NCBI RefSeq assembly: GCF_000327385.1
Contig: NW_008706849.1
Coordinates: 104,184-168,183, forward strand
DNA length: 64,000 bases
Origin: Lottia gigantea
Taxonomy: Eukaryota; Mollusca; Gastropoda; Lottiidae
Direction of reading: 5' to 3'
This document shows, piece after piece, positions 25,801 through 36,300 of this stretch. Numbering within the stretch: the stretch's first letter is position 1; each line of letters starts with the position of its first letter. The notes below the pieces were generated by a model, which saw only the letters and a program-made list of their open reading frames with translations, was not told where the DNA came from and did not search any database. Made by a program: the position numbers and the translations under genes.

Positions 25801-28800
25801 TAACTATAGATTTCAACCTGTCCATCATCTCTACCAACTATCAGATCTAATACACCATCAGATGTTATATCATAGTTATCTAAACATAATATTCCTGAAA
25901 GAATAACAATATTATAATTATAATCTCTAAATGACATATAAATAAGTAAGAACAATATTAAAGAAAGGAGTAGTATATCCATAATAGTGTTCTTATTTTT
26001 TTAATATTATTGTTCTAATAACATAATATTACAAGTGAAATAAAAATATCACTGTATCTAAACATAATGTTCCTGGGAAAATAACAATATCATTGTTATT
26101 TTAACATAATATTACTGTAAGAATAACAATATCATTGTTATCTAAACATAATATTCCTGGGAAAATAACAATATCATGGTAATTACTGTAAGAATAACAA
26201 TATCACTGTTATCTAAACATAATATTCCTGTAAGAATAACAATATCACTGTTATCTAAACATAATATTCCTGTAATAAAAAACAATATCATAGTTATTTT
26301 AACATAATATTACAAGTGAAATAAAAATATCACTGTTATCTAAACATAATATTCCTGTAAGAATAACAATATCATAGTTATTTTAACATAATATTCCAGT
26401 AAGAATAACAATATCATAGTTATTTTAAAATAATATTCCTGTAAGAATAACAATCATAGTTATTCAAGTTATAACATTTCAAAATTTGAGTTCAAGGATG
26501 ATAAATTTAAAAAGAAAATGTATATATGATAAAAATGTATGGTTACCTCCATTTCTCTTTTCATTGGTCAATTCCCATCGATGTGACGGCGACAATCTGA
26601 AATTCAAAGAAATTGTTTTTCCCTTTTTGTCAATAAGGATAATAGAATCAAAACAGAATTATCTTGATATGTAAGCATGCTGAACACACTACAATACCAT
26701 AGTTAAAAAAACAATGACCAAAATAATACTTACTGTCCAATTGAAGTCAGTCCTACTCTACCATCAGATGTACCAAATAATATTTCATTCCCTTCATCAC
26801 CTGAATACAAGATTTATATAAGCTTTAGAATTAGACAGTTCTTCATTGAAAAATTTTTTATTGATAAACTCAACTGTTCATAGAATTCCTCATTCAGTCT
26901 TGAAAAAAACTAGGAACTAGGAAAAAAATAAACTCGCATCACTTTTCAAGATGAATATAAGTCTTTTGATTTATCTGCAATAGGTAATGGATATATTTGA
27001 CAGCTAGTTTGATAATAGGAGTTCATTTTCCACAATTGGACATATTGATCTTATGTGAGAAATTAGCTAGCTCAAAGTGATAACTGAATAAGAGTAAGAA
27101 ATTTCTAGTTTATGAAGACTTTTGATTCATACAATCATCTAGAGCTCATCTGATGAATATCATATTATCTCATGGCTAGCTAAGACTCTGGTAACTTCCA
27201 CCAGTTTAAGCAGTTGATAATAACAGGACAAAATGAATTATAAATACAAATACCTCCATTAACATCATACATCTGTAGAGTTACTGGTGGACCTGGTACT
27301 TCTACTTCATATAATAATTCAGATCCCTGTAAACAGTATACTTATAGTAATTGATATAAGAAGATATGGTTGGCTTAATACTTGATAAATTTCAGCTTCC
27401 AACAGTCTCTTCAAAATAACATTTAATAACCAGAACGATAGAAGTTGGACGTGAAATCAGAATAATGCACTTAAAGGGATTGTAAAGAGATTTTTCTAAA
27501 TTTCGAGGACAATGGTAGTATCAATTTGCCATTCTTTTAAATATGCACATTTATTTAAGCCCATTTACACCTGTGCCCAGTTAAAAATGCTTTATTGAAA
27601 TCTAACCTGAAGCACTCGAAGAACACGATCCTGACAAGCTAAAACTGGAGTGATCTCGGTTACTTTATCCATTGGTAAACATAATACATCATTGATTTTA
27701 TCACCACATAAATAGTAATTAGTATCTTTACAATCATGATAATGATTAAATATAAAATTACCACAAACAAACAAATCTGATCCTTGTACATGACTGAAAT
27801 AACAAACAAATCAGATTCTTGTACATGACTGAAATAACAAATAAATCTGATCCTTGTACATGACTGAAATAACAAACAAATCTGATCCTTGTACATGACT
27901 GAAATAACAAATAAATCAGATTGTTGTACATGACAGAAATAAAAATAACCCAGAGCTTTGCACATGACTGAAATAACGAAATAACAAATAAATCTGATTC
28001 TTGTACATGACTGAAATAACAAACAAATCAGATTCTTGTACATGACTGAAATAACAAACAAATCAGATTCTTTTACACGACTGAAATTAAAAATAAATCA
28101 GATTCTTGTACATGACTGAAATAACAAATAAATCAGATTCTTGTACATGACTGAAATAACAAACAAATCAGATTCTTATACATGACACAAATAACCCAGA
28201 GCTTTGCACATGACTGAAATAACAAATAAATCTGATTCTTGTTTCTGATCTTTGTACATCATAGAAATAACAAACAAATCAGGTACATGTGCATAACTGA
28301 AATAAATTGATTTGATCCCTGTACATGATTGAAATAACAAACAAATTGGATCCTTGTACGTGACTCAATACATGTACATGACTTAAATAAAAAAATTTTT
28401 TATCCTTGTACATGACTGCAATAACAAATGAATCTGTTCATTGTACATGACTGAAATAACAAATAAATCAGGTCCTTGTATCAGATCTTTGTACATGACA
28501 GAATAACAAATTTATCATAGAAATTACTAGCAAATCAGATCCTCATCCATGACTGAAAATAATAAACAAAATGGATCCTTGCACGTGACTGAAATAACAA
28601 ACAATTCAGATCATTGTGCATGACTGAAATAACAAAAAAATCAGATAATGTACATGACTGAAATAACAAAAATATTGTTTTTACTTACAATGATTGTACA
28701 GGTTCAGACATATTGGTGTCAAATGACAAGAAATTTTTGCCTTTTTTGGTGTAGCCTCTTATTTCAGGACCAGTAGCTATAAATATCCTATCTTTAACGC

Positions 28801-30303
28801 CACCAATTGGTCCTCCTAACTCTAGTCTGGTTATTTTCTGGGATGGTGGGGTCTGGAATACTTGCTGTAAATGATAATTTTTGTCAAATCATTATAACAA
28901 TCTTATACGAAAAAATTAATATGCTGCATATTTCAAAACTAATACAAGTAAGTTCTAATTAAATACTTAATAGAAACCCCTGTACATACAAAAAAGGTAG
29001 AAAAACTTCTAACAACCCTTTAATAACCCCATTGCCTCGGTACATGCTCTACATTGGTTTTCATACCTGTATTTCAGCTTTTTTTGCTCCAAAAACCTGT
29101 AATATTCCATAGTTGTCTGCTATAGCTATCTGAAATATACAGTAAAGGTAATGAAAATATGTTAATTAAAATATCATACAGTCTACAAAGATTTTAAAGG
29201 GACAGGTGTGCCATTTTGGGGGGTTGATTTGAGTATTGAAAATATGTAAACAGTTTTCAGAAGTATTAAAAATGTAAGAAAATCACATAATTCCTTTAAA
29301 AAAATCTCAAACTAGGAATTCTACACACTATTTCTATAGATGTATTTTCTTCTTATCATGAGTCGTCATTTTAACATTCAAGCACATATAATTCATGATG
29401 GCTTTAATTTTGACAGTAAACTGTGTTCAAACACTTCTGAGACTAAAGTATGATTGGTCAAAGAGAATGGCACACCTGTCTCTTTCAAGGAATTCTACCT
29501 CTTAGAAAAAGTTTCAAACTTGGTCAACAAGTGTAAGGTCTATATATTCATCAGTTGGACTTACAAGGTGCCATGACTAAAGAAAAGAATCTCTAGTGAA
29601 TATAACTCAAATCTGTTGTAGCCAAGCCCAATTGTTCTAAACGGTCAAGTTCTTTTTTTCCCACTCGAAGACAAGTAAATTTATTGAATTCAGATATGAA
29701 AATTAATTTCAATGGAATCAGTTTTGAAAACTTATCAGATTACAACTTACCCTTTGTAGTTTCCCAGAGGTTGGTAAAACTCTCATAGATTTTGGAGATG
29801 TTATCCCCACCTGAATGAAAGAATTAAAAAAAAATTGATAATAAACTTTATTTACTGAATTTGTTTGATTTCAATAATTCAGTTTATTTTATTAACTTTT
29901 ATAACAAATAGATTTGTTTAGATTTTAACGGCTTTATAATTCGGCATTCCATCAAAAGTTTCGCACTGAAGTGTAGAAGCGAACACAAAAGGGGCCCAGT
30001 TTATATGCTTTTCTATCATATTACTTTTGTCAACAAATATTGTAGACGAGTTGAATTTGAAGATGAGTTCTTCAACAATATTTTGTAGACGAGTTGACAA
30101 GTTGCAAGGCCAATTAATTAATTTGAGTTTGACAAGTGAAAGTCAAGTTCAAGTGCTCAATCGACTCAATCGGATTAGATTCTGACAGTGGCACTGAAGT
30201 GGTGAAGAAGCTAGAAAGTGATATTTATAATGTGTGCGTTTTGATCTAGATCCAAGGTATTTACCTGAACGTAGTCAACACGAGTTAGATTTAATTTCAT
30301 CAT
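16869..30303 (-). CDS. BBS7: Bardet-Biedl syndrome 7 protein homologue, complete
   Basis: Nineteen coding exons: 30303-30265, 29810-29751, 29129-29067, 28864-28689, 27793-27607, 27326-27254, 26800-26734, 26596-26547, 25894-25764, 25288-25204, 22595-22496, 21587-21395, 20852-20778, 20028-19826, 19540-19376, 18984-18875, 18375-18272, 17517-17394, 17005-16869. They join in frame to 713 residues (human 715). Diagnostic stretches: [71 protein letters not shown] and PLSLHQRTH. Layout as in the family: N-terminal beta-propeller (about 1-330), short coiled coil (about 345-365, [19 protein letters not shown]), then GAE/platform and C-terminal helical region. BBS7 is a core BBSome subunit that moves membrane proteins in cilia. 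Two adjacent ATGs (30303, 30300) could start it; either fits. Introns are loaded with minisatellites and MITEs, two arrays copying exon acceptors. Confidence 0.97.
17740..18066. mobile_element. TTAA-2 MITE-like element in BBS7 intron
   Basis: The right end CACTTGTCCCTTTAA and family stretches TGATTTGAGTCTTGAATATA and GGCAGTGTCTCAAGAAATAA identify it. The left TTAA is not clear. It sits between exons 18375-18272 and 17517-17394. Confidence 0.75.
18385..18785. repeat. 22-26 bp AT-rich minisatellite abutting a BBS7 acceptor
   Basis: About 17 copies of ATAAATAAATACATTACTGTCA and length variants, beginning within about 10 bp of the 3' splice site of BBS7 exon 18375-18272. On the gene strand each unit reads TTTATTTATTGACAG, that is, a pyrimidine-rich stretch ending in CAG, so each copy mimics an acceptor. 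Unlike the arrays at 26 and 28 kb, no exon sequence is included. Confidence 0.9.
20410..20723. mobile_element. TTAA-2 MITE-like element in BBS7 intron
   Basis: Ends CAATCTGTCCCTTTAA; contains GGGTCTTGAATAGATGTAAA, GGCAAAGTCTCAAAAAAAGA and TGAGTATGATTGGTTAAAAA. The left terminus has decayed. Located between exons 20852-20778 and 20028-19826. Confidence 0.75.
22035..22400. repeat. GATATGATATGATTATGT simple tandem repeat
   Basis: Irregular 12-24 bp repeats built from TGATATGA and TATGTGA words, in the BBS7 intron between exons 22595-22496 and 21587-21395. No function evident. Confidence 0.88.
22930..24375. repeat. 51-bp minisatellite in BBS7 intron, about 28 copies
   Basis: The unit contains AGAAATACCACTGTTAAAAT, AGTGCTCAATACATCAATTG and TAGAGC followed by GATAT. 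Most copies are 51 bp (17 codons), so frames on both strands stay open for up to 144 codons by arithmetic alone; the derived peptides ([12 protein letters not shown] repeats) have no start context or family match. On the gene strand each unit holds TATTTTAACAG, an acceptor-like word. It lies in the intron between exons 25288-25204 and 22595-22496 and accounts for over half of that intron. Confidence 0.93.
26020..26465. repeat. ~42-bp minisatellite copying the acceptor of a BBS7 exon
   Basis: About ten copies, some shortened, of a unit that on the gene strand reads ATTGTTATTCTTACAG then GAATATTATGTTTAGATAAC. The second part is the start of BBS7 exon 25894-25764 (GILCLDNYD) and the first part matches its 3' splice site, so each copy carries acceptor plus 20-26 nt of exon. 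The array lies upstream of the genuine exon, in the intron after 26547, separated from it by about 120 bp. Some copies carry TTACAG, others lose it (for example copies with TCCCAG or no CAG). Confidence 0.9.
27766..28680. repeat. ~35-bp minisatellite copying the acceptor and start of BBS7 exon 5
   Basis: About two dozen copies, degenerating toward 28680, of ACATGACTGAAATAAC plus AAACAAATCAGATTCTTGT. On the gene strand this is TTTGTTATTTCAG followed by TCATGTACAAGGATCAGA, the 3' splice site and first codons of BBS7 exon 27793-27607 (HVQGSDLF). The first unit is the exon start itself, so the array is continuous with the real exon. The unit is 35 bp, so use of the next acceptor upstream would shift the frame, while every third one would not. 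Confidence 0.93.
29194..29488. mobile_element. TTAA-2 MITE-like element, near-complete
   Basis: Left end TTAAAGGGACAGGTGTGCC; right end GGCACACCTGTCTCTTTCAA is its near-perfect inverse. About 295 bp in BBS7 intron 2. It is directly joined on its right to a TTAA-4 fragment (29484-29600). Confidence 0.85.
29484..29600. mobile_element. TTAA-4 MITE-like fragment
   Basis: AAGGAATTCTACCTCTTAGA opens it and the family stretch TTCATCAGTTGGACTTACAA follows; the other terminus is missing. It adjoins the TTAA-2 copy, suggesting insertion at a shared TTAA or nested insertion. Confidence 0.6.
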
Positions 30304-30440
30304 ATTGAAGATTGCCTAAATGATAAATTCCATAAAATAGTTCACGTAAACATGAACGCTAAAACATTTTCTCAACTTCCTTGACAAAAATGTAAACAAC
30401 AACAGTTCCGCAGTCAACCGGAAGTGAAGGTTCGCAGAAA
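30304..30440 (-). promoter_or_regulatory. Likely BBS7 promoter region with an ETS-type site
   Basis: The 140 bp upstream of the BBS7 start codon contains CACTTCCGG on the gene strand (30427-30419), a good ETS/GABP-type core common in housekeeping promoters. There is also a GTTCATGTTTACGTGAAC imperfect palindrome. No TATA box and no convincing RFX X-box is visible. Regulatory function is inferred. Confidence 0.4.
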
Positions 30441-30707
30441 TTCAAAGAAAACTTTAAAAAATATTACACTTTTCAAAGACAATGAAATAATCATTTGTTA
30501 TATCTATAGCTTTAATAAAAAGATATTAGATAAATTTTCAAATATTCGGACAAATGCAACTGCCACAACTTTATTTTTGATTGGAGTGTAGATACCGTAT
30601 ATTTGCGTGCATAATGCGCACATAATCAAGATACGGCTCGTCATATATATATGGGGTACAAATTATACGTAGTTCAAACAATCTTATTTTACACTGCATA
30701 AAGAGGA

Positions 30708-30890
30708 CTTAAAGGGAATGTAAGGAGATGTCCTAGCCTTTTTATGTGTATTGGGGACACTTTTGTCTTATATTTGGGACATTCCAATTCTTCGTCTGAT
30801 GCCTGTGGTTCCTGCAATTCTAGAAAGAGTTCACTGGAAACGTTGCATCTCCTGCAAGAGAATTTGTAACCAACCTAACACCAGACCACA
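30708..30890. mobile_element. Decayed TTAA-1 MITE-like fragment
   Basis: TTAAAGGGAATGTAAGGAGA at the left, TTTTTATGTGTATTGGGGAC and CTGTGGTTCCTGCAATTCTA inside match the left half of TTAA-1; the right half is absent. Confidence 0.65.
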
Positions 30891-31589
30891 ATCACATGAT
30901 AATATATGTTATCTCTCCTTACAAGAAGGCCTTATTTCTAACTAAAAATTGCAGACTCATTCACATTTTGCTTCACCGTTGCCTTACTACTACTCTTTAC
31001 TACGTCTTTAATTGCTTAGTTTTAACAGAATAGAAGAGTTGTGTAATATTAAGTGCAAATCCTGCTTTAAGGTTTTTATTACAAAACTCTCTGGTCAACC
31101 AAAATTTTCGACAGTAGCATCTTCTGATCTATCTGTGGATTCACGATTCAGTAGACCTGTACTTATCTAAGACCACTGAAAAATAACAGTGGCCACCACA
31201 GAATTGTCAAGGGGAGCTGACAGTCTTTTCTGTCTCTATGTAATGGTGAGAAATATGACTGGGGTTGCCTGTAGAAAGGACATAGTGTAGACACATAGTA
31301 GCCCCAACCAACTACCAATAAACTCATAATAAAAGAATAGTGAAATCAAGATGTTTATTATACAAGACATGAATACAATGTTTGTAAATCTGTTGTGGCT
31401 CAGTCACAACACTGAGACAGCTGGTTATGTCATGAAATGGAAACTCTACTAGGTAAGTCATGACATTTAAATGCATCTGGTTTAGTCATGATATTGTATC
31501 ACATCTGGCTCAGTCATGACTTTCTATGTTGTTCACAATACTGAGTTTGATACACATCTGCACATACATAACATAAAAACACATCTGTC

Positions 31590-31800
31590 TAAATTCATGG
31601 GTATGAATCACCTCTGGCTAGGTCATGACATGAAATACACATGGCTAGGTCATGATATTGAAATACATCTGGCTAGGTCATGACATTGAAATACATCTGG
31701 CTAGGTCATGACATTGAAATACATCTGGCTAGGTCATGACATTGAAATACATCTGGCTAGGTCATGAGATTAAAATACATCTGACTCATGAAAATTAAAC
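31590..31800. repeat. 27-bp tandem array (CATCTGGCTAGGTCATGACA)
   Basis: Six to seven near-identical copies of a unit with CATCTGGCTAGGTCATGACA followed by TTGAAATA; looser copies extend left to about 31380 (GGCTCAGTCATGAC). Intergenic. Confidence 0.88.
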
Positions 31801-32082
31801 ACATTCTGGCATATTGTTGACTTATTGCTAGAAACATCCCAACAAAATGATGATTCAATCTACAATTGGTTATAATCAATAGTATTTCTCACGTTGAGAT
31901 ATTTCCATCCAATTTTTTTCTCACGAAAATATGAAATCCATACTGAATAAACAAAAACAGCAATAATAAAATAGAACTAACTGGTAACTGATTAGATAAA
32001 CTAAAAAAATTTAAATTAAAGTCAATACTGAATGAAACATGAACAATTTTATAAGCAGCATTAATATAAATAAAATACATGT

Positions 32083-32360
32083 TTAAAGTGATTGTAAAGA
32101 GGTTTTCTAAATTTTTATGTGTATCTGAGGCACTGATAGTATCAATTTGTATCATTCCACATGTGGTTCCTGCCATTCCACAAAAATGATGACATCACTA
32201 ATGCCGAAATATTCTTGTATCACATAAGGCTCTGTGCGATAAGTGATGTCATTGCAGGAACCACAGACGTCTTATTGAAAATTGGAATGGCACAAATTCA
32301 TGCTATCAGTGTCCTCAATACACATAAAAAATTTAGAAAACCTCCTTACAATCTCTTTAA
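32083..32360. mobile_element. TTAA-1 MITE-like element, complete 278-bp copy
   Basis: TTAA-flanked, ends TTAAAGTGATTGTAAAGAGG and CCTCCTTACAATCTCTTTAA inverted to each other. It is nearly palindromic: inner arms repeat as ATGTGTATCTGAGGCACTGA / TCAGTGTCCTCAATACACAT and GTTCCTGCCATTCCAC / TCATTGCAGGAACCAC. No ORF with homology. Typical of a non-autonomous DNA transposon able to fold into a long hairpin. Confidence 0.88.
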
Positions 32361-32649
32361 GTTTTCTTTTCCAAGTTACTACACTGTATGCAGATGAATA
32401 AGACATACGATTTTATTTCTTATAAGTGCTATTATGAGCTCTAGCAATTTTTAAATCTTTTAAACGTGCAATGAATGGCACAATTTGGCACTTTTTTATG
32501 TACATATAAATATCTTTTTAATTATTTATAAACAAAGATACAAGCACCAACTTTCTGTCTTTTGTAAGGATTACATAAATACTATGTGAAAAAGCACCTA
32601 TTTGCTGTATGGCACAAAACATATTTCAGAAACAAATTACTACTTTTAG

Positions 32650-32960
32650 AGTGCGGGCACACAACCAGTTTGGGCGGCCATTTTTGTCACAGACTTAAAT
32701 CTTGAGTTAAATCTCACATGTGCAAACGCTTCCACGACAAGATTATGACTTTGCTGATAGGACTTATAATATCAATCAAGTTTGACAAATTTTTCGCGAT
32801 TTGTTTCATCATCTGTAAGACGGGTTCATCATCTAATCAGATTCATTTTTTTTTCAATTGCATGATTTGCACGTGATTATCGACAATGACTGACAGGAGA
32901 TTTTTTTGTGGCCAGTCGCTGAAAACTCATTATTCACCAACCAAGACTGTTTGCGTGCCT
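32650..32960. mobile_element. Palindromic MITE-like element (copy 2 of 3)
   Basis: Opens GTGCGGGCACACAACCAGTT and closes with the diverged inverse AACCAAGACTGTTTGCGTGC. The left arm carries TTAAATCTTGAGTTAAATCT and TTCCACGACAAGATTATGAC, matching the inverse of 8925-9215. About 300 bp. Confidence 0.65.
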
Positions 32961-33371
32961 GCATCATCAAATAGTAAACATAAAAGATACCCTAAGGAGA
33001 CATAAATTTGAGAATATGTGTGATCATTGCTAAATTTGCAAGATATCTTTTTATTTTGAGACAAAACATCTTTAAAAACTAACTCTAAATTCAATGCAAG
33101 AGAATCCCTTTCTCTGTTTAATATTTGGAATATTTGGATTAAAAACCTGGAATATTTTATCAAAATGAAGGGGAATTCTATTACGAATAAAGACAATTTT
33201 GTCAAATTTTGTAAAGAAAATATACTTTATAACCTCTAAAAATCAAGAACATGGGCAAATATTTTCAAAACAGCAACCTGGAAAAGGCATTCAAAACAAA
33301 CTTCATATAAATCAAACAATGAGCACAAATTTCAAAAAATATCACAAGAGTTGCTTAAGTTTAAACTAGGA

Positions 33372-36300
33372 TCAATGTTGTGATTTAATACTGTCTAAAA
33401 CAGGCATATTGTGTATTTCAAAATCTAATAACATCTGACCATAAGCTTTTCCCTGAAAATATAAAATATAGGTGATCTTCAAAAGAAGTGTAATATTCAG
33501 TTCCAAGTTCAAGAAAGGTTGTTCATCCATGTTTGTGACAAAGTGACACTTTCACTAGCTTCTATATGTACTGCACAAATTTCCCCTTTGACATAATGTG
33601 GTATTCATATAACACTATAAAATCTAAAGTCACTTTTTTCAGAATAACAGGAACTACATCTCATGAATGGCACATTGTTTTTAGTGAGGAAGTTGATATT
33701 GTTTGGAATCTTTAAAATATCAGGAAGATAGTTTGACCAAAAGTTACAAGATGTTGTTTTTGAGACAATACTTTATATTTATAAGTCAAAATATGAAACT
33801 TTGATTCATTTGGTAGATGTGCAATATAATGAAAACTATCGGAAACTCTTATTTTAATTGCAAACAAACTGTATCAGATAATTTTCTCATAAATTCTTTG
33901 GGAGGCTAAAATTGAGCTCTTCCACACACAACCAGTTTGGTCCGCCATTTTTGTCGCAGACTTGAATCTTGCGTTAAATCTCACATGTGACAGTGTTTCC
34001 AAGATTATCACTTTGCTGGGGCTCAGATTTTGCACTCAGAAAATTTGAAGAATCAAAGGCCCAGGGAACTCATTTCTGACAATTTTGAGGTGCCAAAATC
34101 ATATCATAATTCATATCTTTTTGATTTTGTACAAAGACACTGTAAATGAATCAATCCCTGCTGAACTGAAAAAGGTTTTGCTGGGACTTAATTCTCACTT
34201 GCTGAGGCCCAGCCCCCACAGACCTCACCCTAAAGATGAACTGATACAGTACCTGAGCATCACTGCGTAATGAAGCTATACCACCACCTCCTAATGATTT
34301 ATGTAATACATAATTATAACCAGATATACCTGGTACTGAATACCTATAAATAATTATACATTGATATATATATATTACCAATAAATTGGAAGTACTATGA
34401 CCAGACCCTGGCTCTAAAGACCCATGATTAATCTGTTTATGTATTTCACTGTAAATTGCCAAGCTTCAAAAAATTTATCAACACGAATTGGCTGTTTACA
34501 CCCAAAGTTGTCATTTTGGCAGACGTTACATAGGAATGAACGATTCACCTTTCATGTGTCACGTTTCACAGATCATTCGTTACCCACGGAATTAACAATG
34601 TGTTTTCAAAGGATTGCTTATATAGGCGTTCATTTGATAATTTCAATCGGTTTACTTCATTTCTTGAGTGAGCTTACGAATGACATAGGTGATTTGAGGA
34701 ATGGACATGTTCATTATTCATGAAGTGAACTGGGCGGGATGAGTCCAAGTGACAAATGAACGAGTTCAGCGTGAACCCTAGGTAACCCTTCAGGAAAAAT
34801 GATGAGTGAATCATGACACATGAACAGTTAAAATAGGAAGAGTTAAAAGTTTATTCCCATGTAATCTCTGCCTTTGCCTATGCATCTCAATGCTCATTTT
34901 GAAACCTTCATGTTGAATGAAACCAGTTTGTCCAATACATGAAATTCATATCATTATGCTATCTTGGTAAGTGCAGTTTACTACAATGTCTTTTTCCACT
35001 GATTCACAAATGCAAGTATATTATTTCAAATGCTTGTGTTTTCTTGGCTTTTGACTATGCGACTATGCATTGCAATTTGGATAAGAAGATGTCAGTGTCC
35101 AAAATTAAGTGCTTCAGAAGATTTCACTTTATCAGTGTCACAATATTTTTTAAAGGTCAATTCATAAAATGTTTAAAGCAAAACCATACCTCTTAACTTG
35201 TGATTGAGTTAAACCTACTGAAGGGAAGACATGTTTAAAATAATCTCGAACAGCTTGTGACGTTAATGTTTCTGTGATATATGGAAGGAATGCTGGATCT
35301 CTGGCAATTACAGCTGAAATAATCAACAATATTTCTTAAATGTCAAATTGTAACCAATCATTGTACATAAATAAAGATTGCAAAATTCTCATAAAATTGG
35401 TATATCACTTTACAAATGTTATGTCTCACTTCAGATGTTGTACACAACTACATGCAAATGTTACAATAGTTGAAATTGAGATTGTGCTTTGATCTTTTCA
35501 TTGTATAAAAGAGTGGGAGGAGTCTAGCTGTACTATATCTAGGTTTAAACCATGATTATAGCACCATCTTCTCTGTAAACATACATAGATAGGAGTGTGT
35601 TAAGATGTCTACACAAATAATTACTGACATATTGCAAACATGTAGCAAAATAGGTTATGGAATTTAATACAAACATCCAGTCTCATTTGTAGTCACAAGT
35701 TTAAATTTCCATGTGTTTTTATACAAACTAAATATTAACAATTCATATGTGAAACATGCTCACAAATAGATTTTTTCTTAATATTATCATGCAATGTCTT
35801 GGTGTTTCAAATTTTCAACTTTGGATTGTATCTTATATTTCTGCTTGTATAGCCAGTTCTATTACATAAACTGATGTATTACACAACACTTGCTTTGAAG
35901 TCCTTACCAATATTGGCATCATTGCCCTTATCTCCACTTCTGGTATAGGCCAGATCTACAAGTTTATAGGTTTTATCACCGGTTGTTAATGTTGTCTGGT
36001 TTGTATCTTCTTCATATTCTCTCCCTTTATAAGATTCTTGTGTATACTCTACAGTAGGTATTGATGGACATTTATACTCTTCTTTCAACTCTCCATTCAT
36101 ATGGATTGTTGTCTGAAAAGTAAAAAAAACATGTATAATTTACAAATACTTAAAAAATTTTGGATGCGGATGTGAAAATTACTCAGTTAATCAAAATATA
36201 CAACTCAGTAATCTAAATCTATTAGATGATAATAAAATTTATAGTGAGTTGTATTGAAACCTACTCAGTAATCCGTTGATTAATCAATACAACTCAGTAA

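Larger units (their letters stand above)
30441..33371. other. Intergenic region between BBS7 5' end and AtuA-like 3' end
   Basis: No exon recognised. It holds a decayed TTAA-1 fragment (30708-30890), a 27-bp tandem array (31590-31800), a complete TTAA-1 element (32083-32360) and a palindromic element (32650-32960). The remainder is AT-rich with no clear feature. Confidence 0.55.

Noticed and set aside
27660-28061. 133-codon minus-strand ORF overlapping BBS7 exon 5
   Set aside because: Reads the exon-derived minisatellite and exon 5 in the wrong frame; the BBS7 frame gives the conserved [20 protein letters not shown] instead.
30304-30440. RFX X-box upstream of BBS7
   Set aside because: Ciliary genes often have one, but I found no 14-bp match with both half-sites; GTTCATGTTTACGTGAAC has the wrong half-sites.
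34445-34830. Inverted repeat TTTCATGTGTCACGTTTC / GAATCATGACACATGAAC as a MITE
   Set aside because: Arms are imperfect and no second copy is visible, so boundaries and nature cannot be supported.
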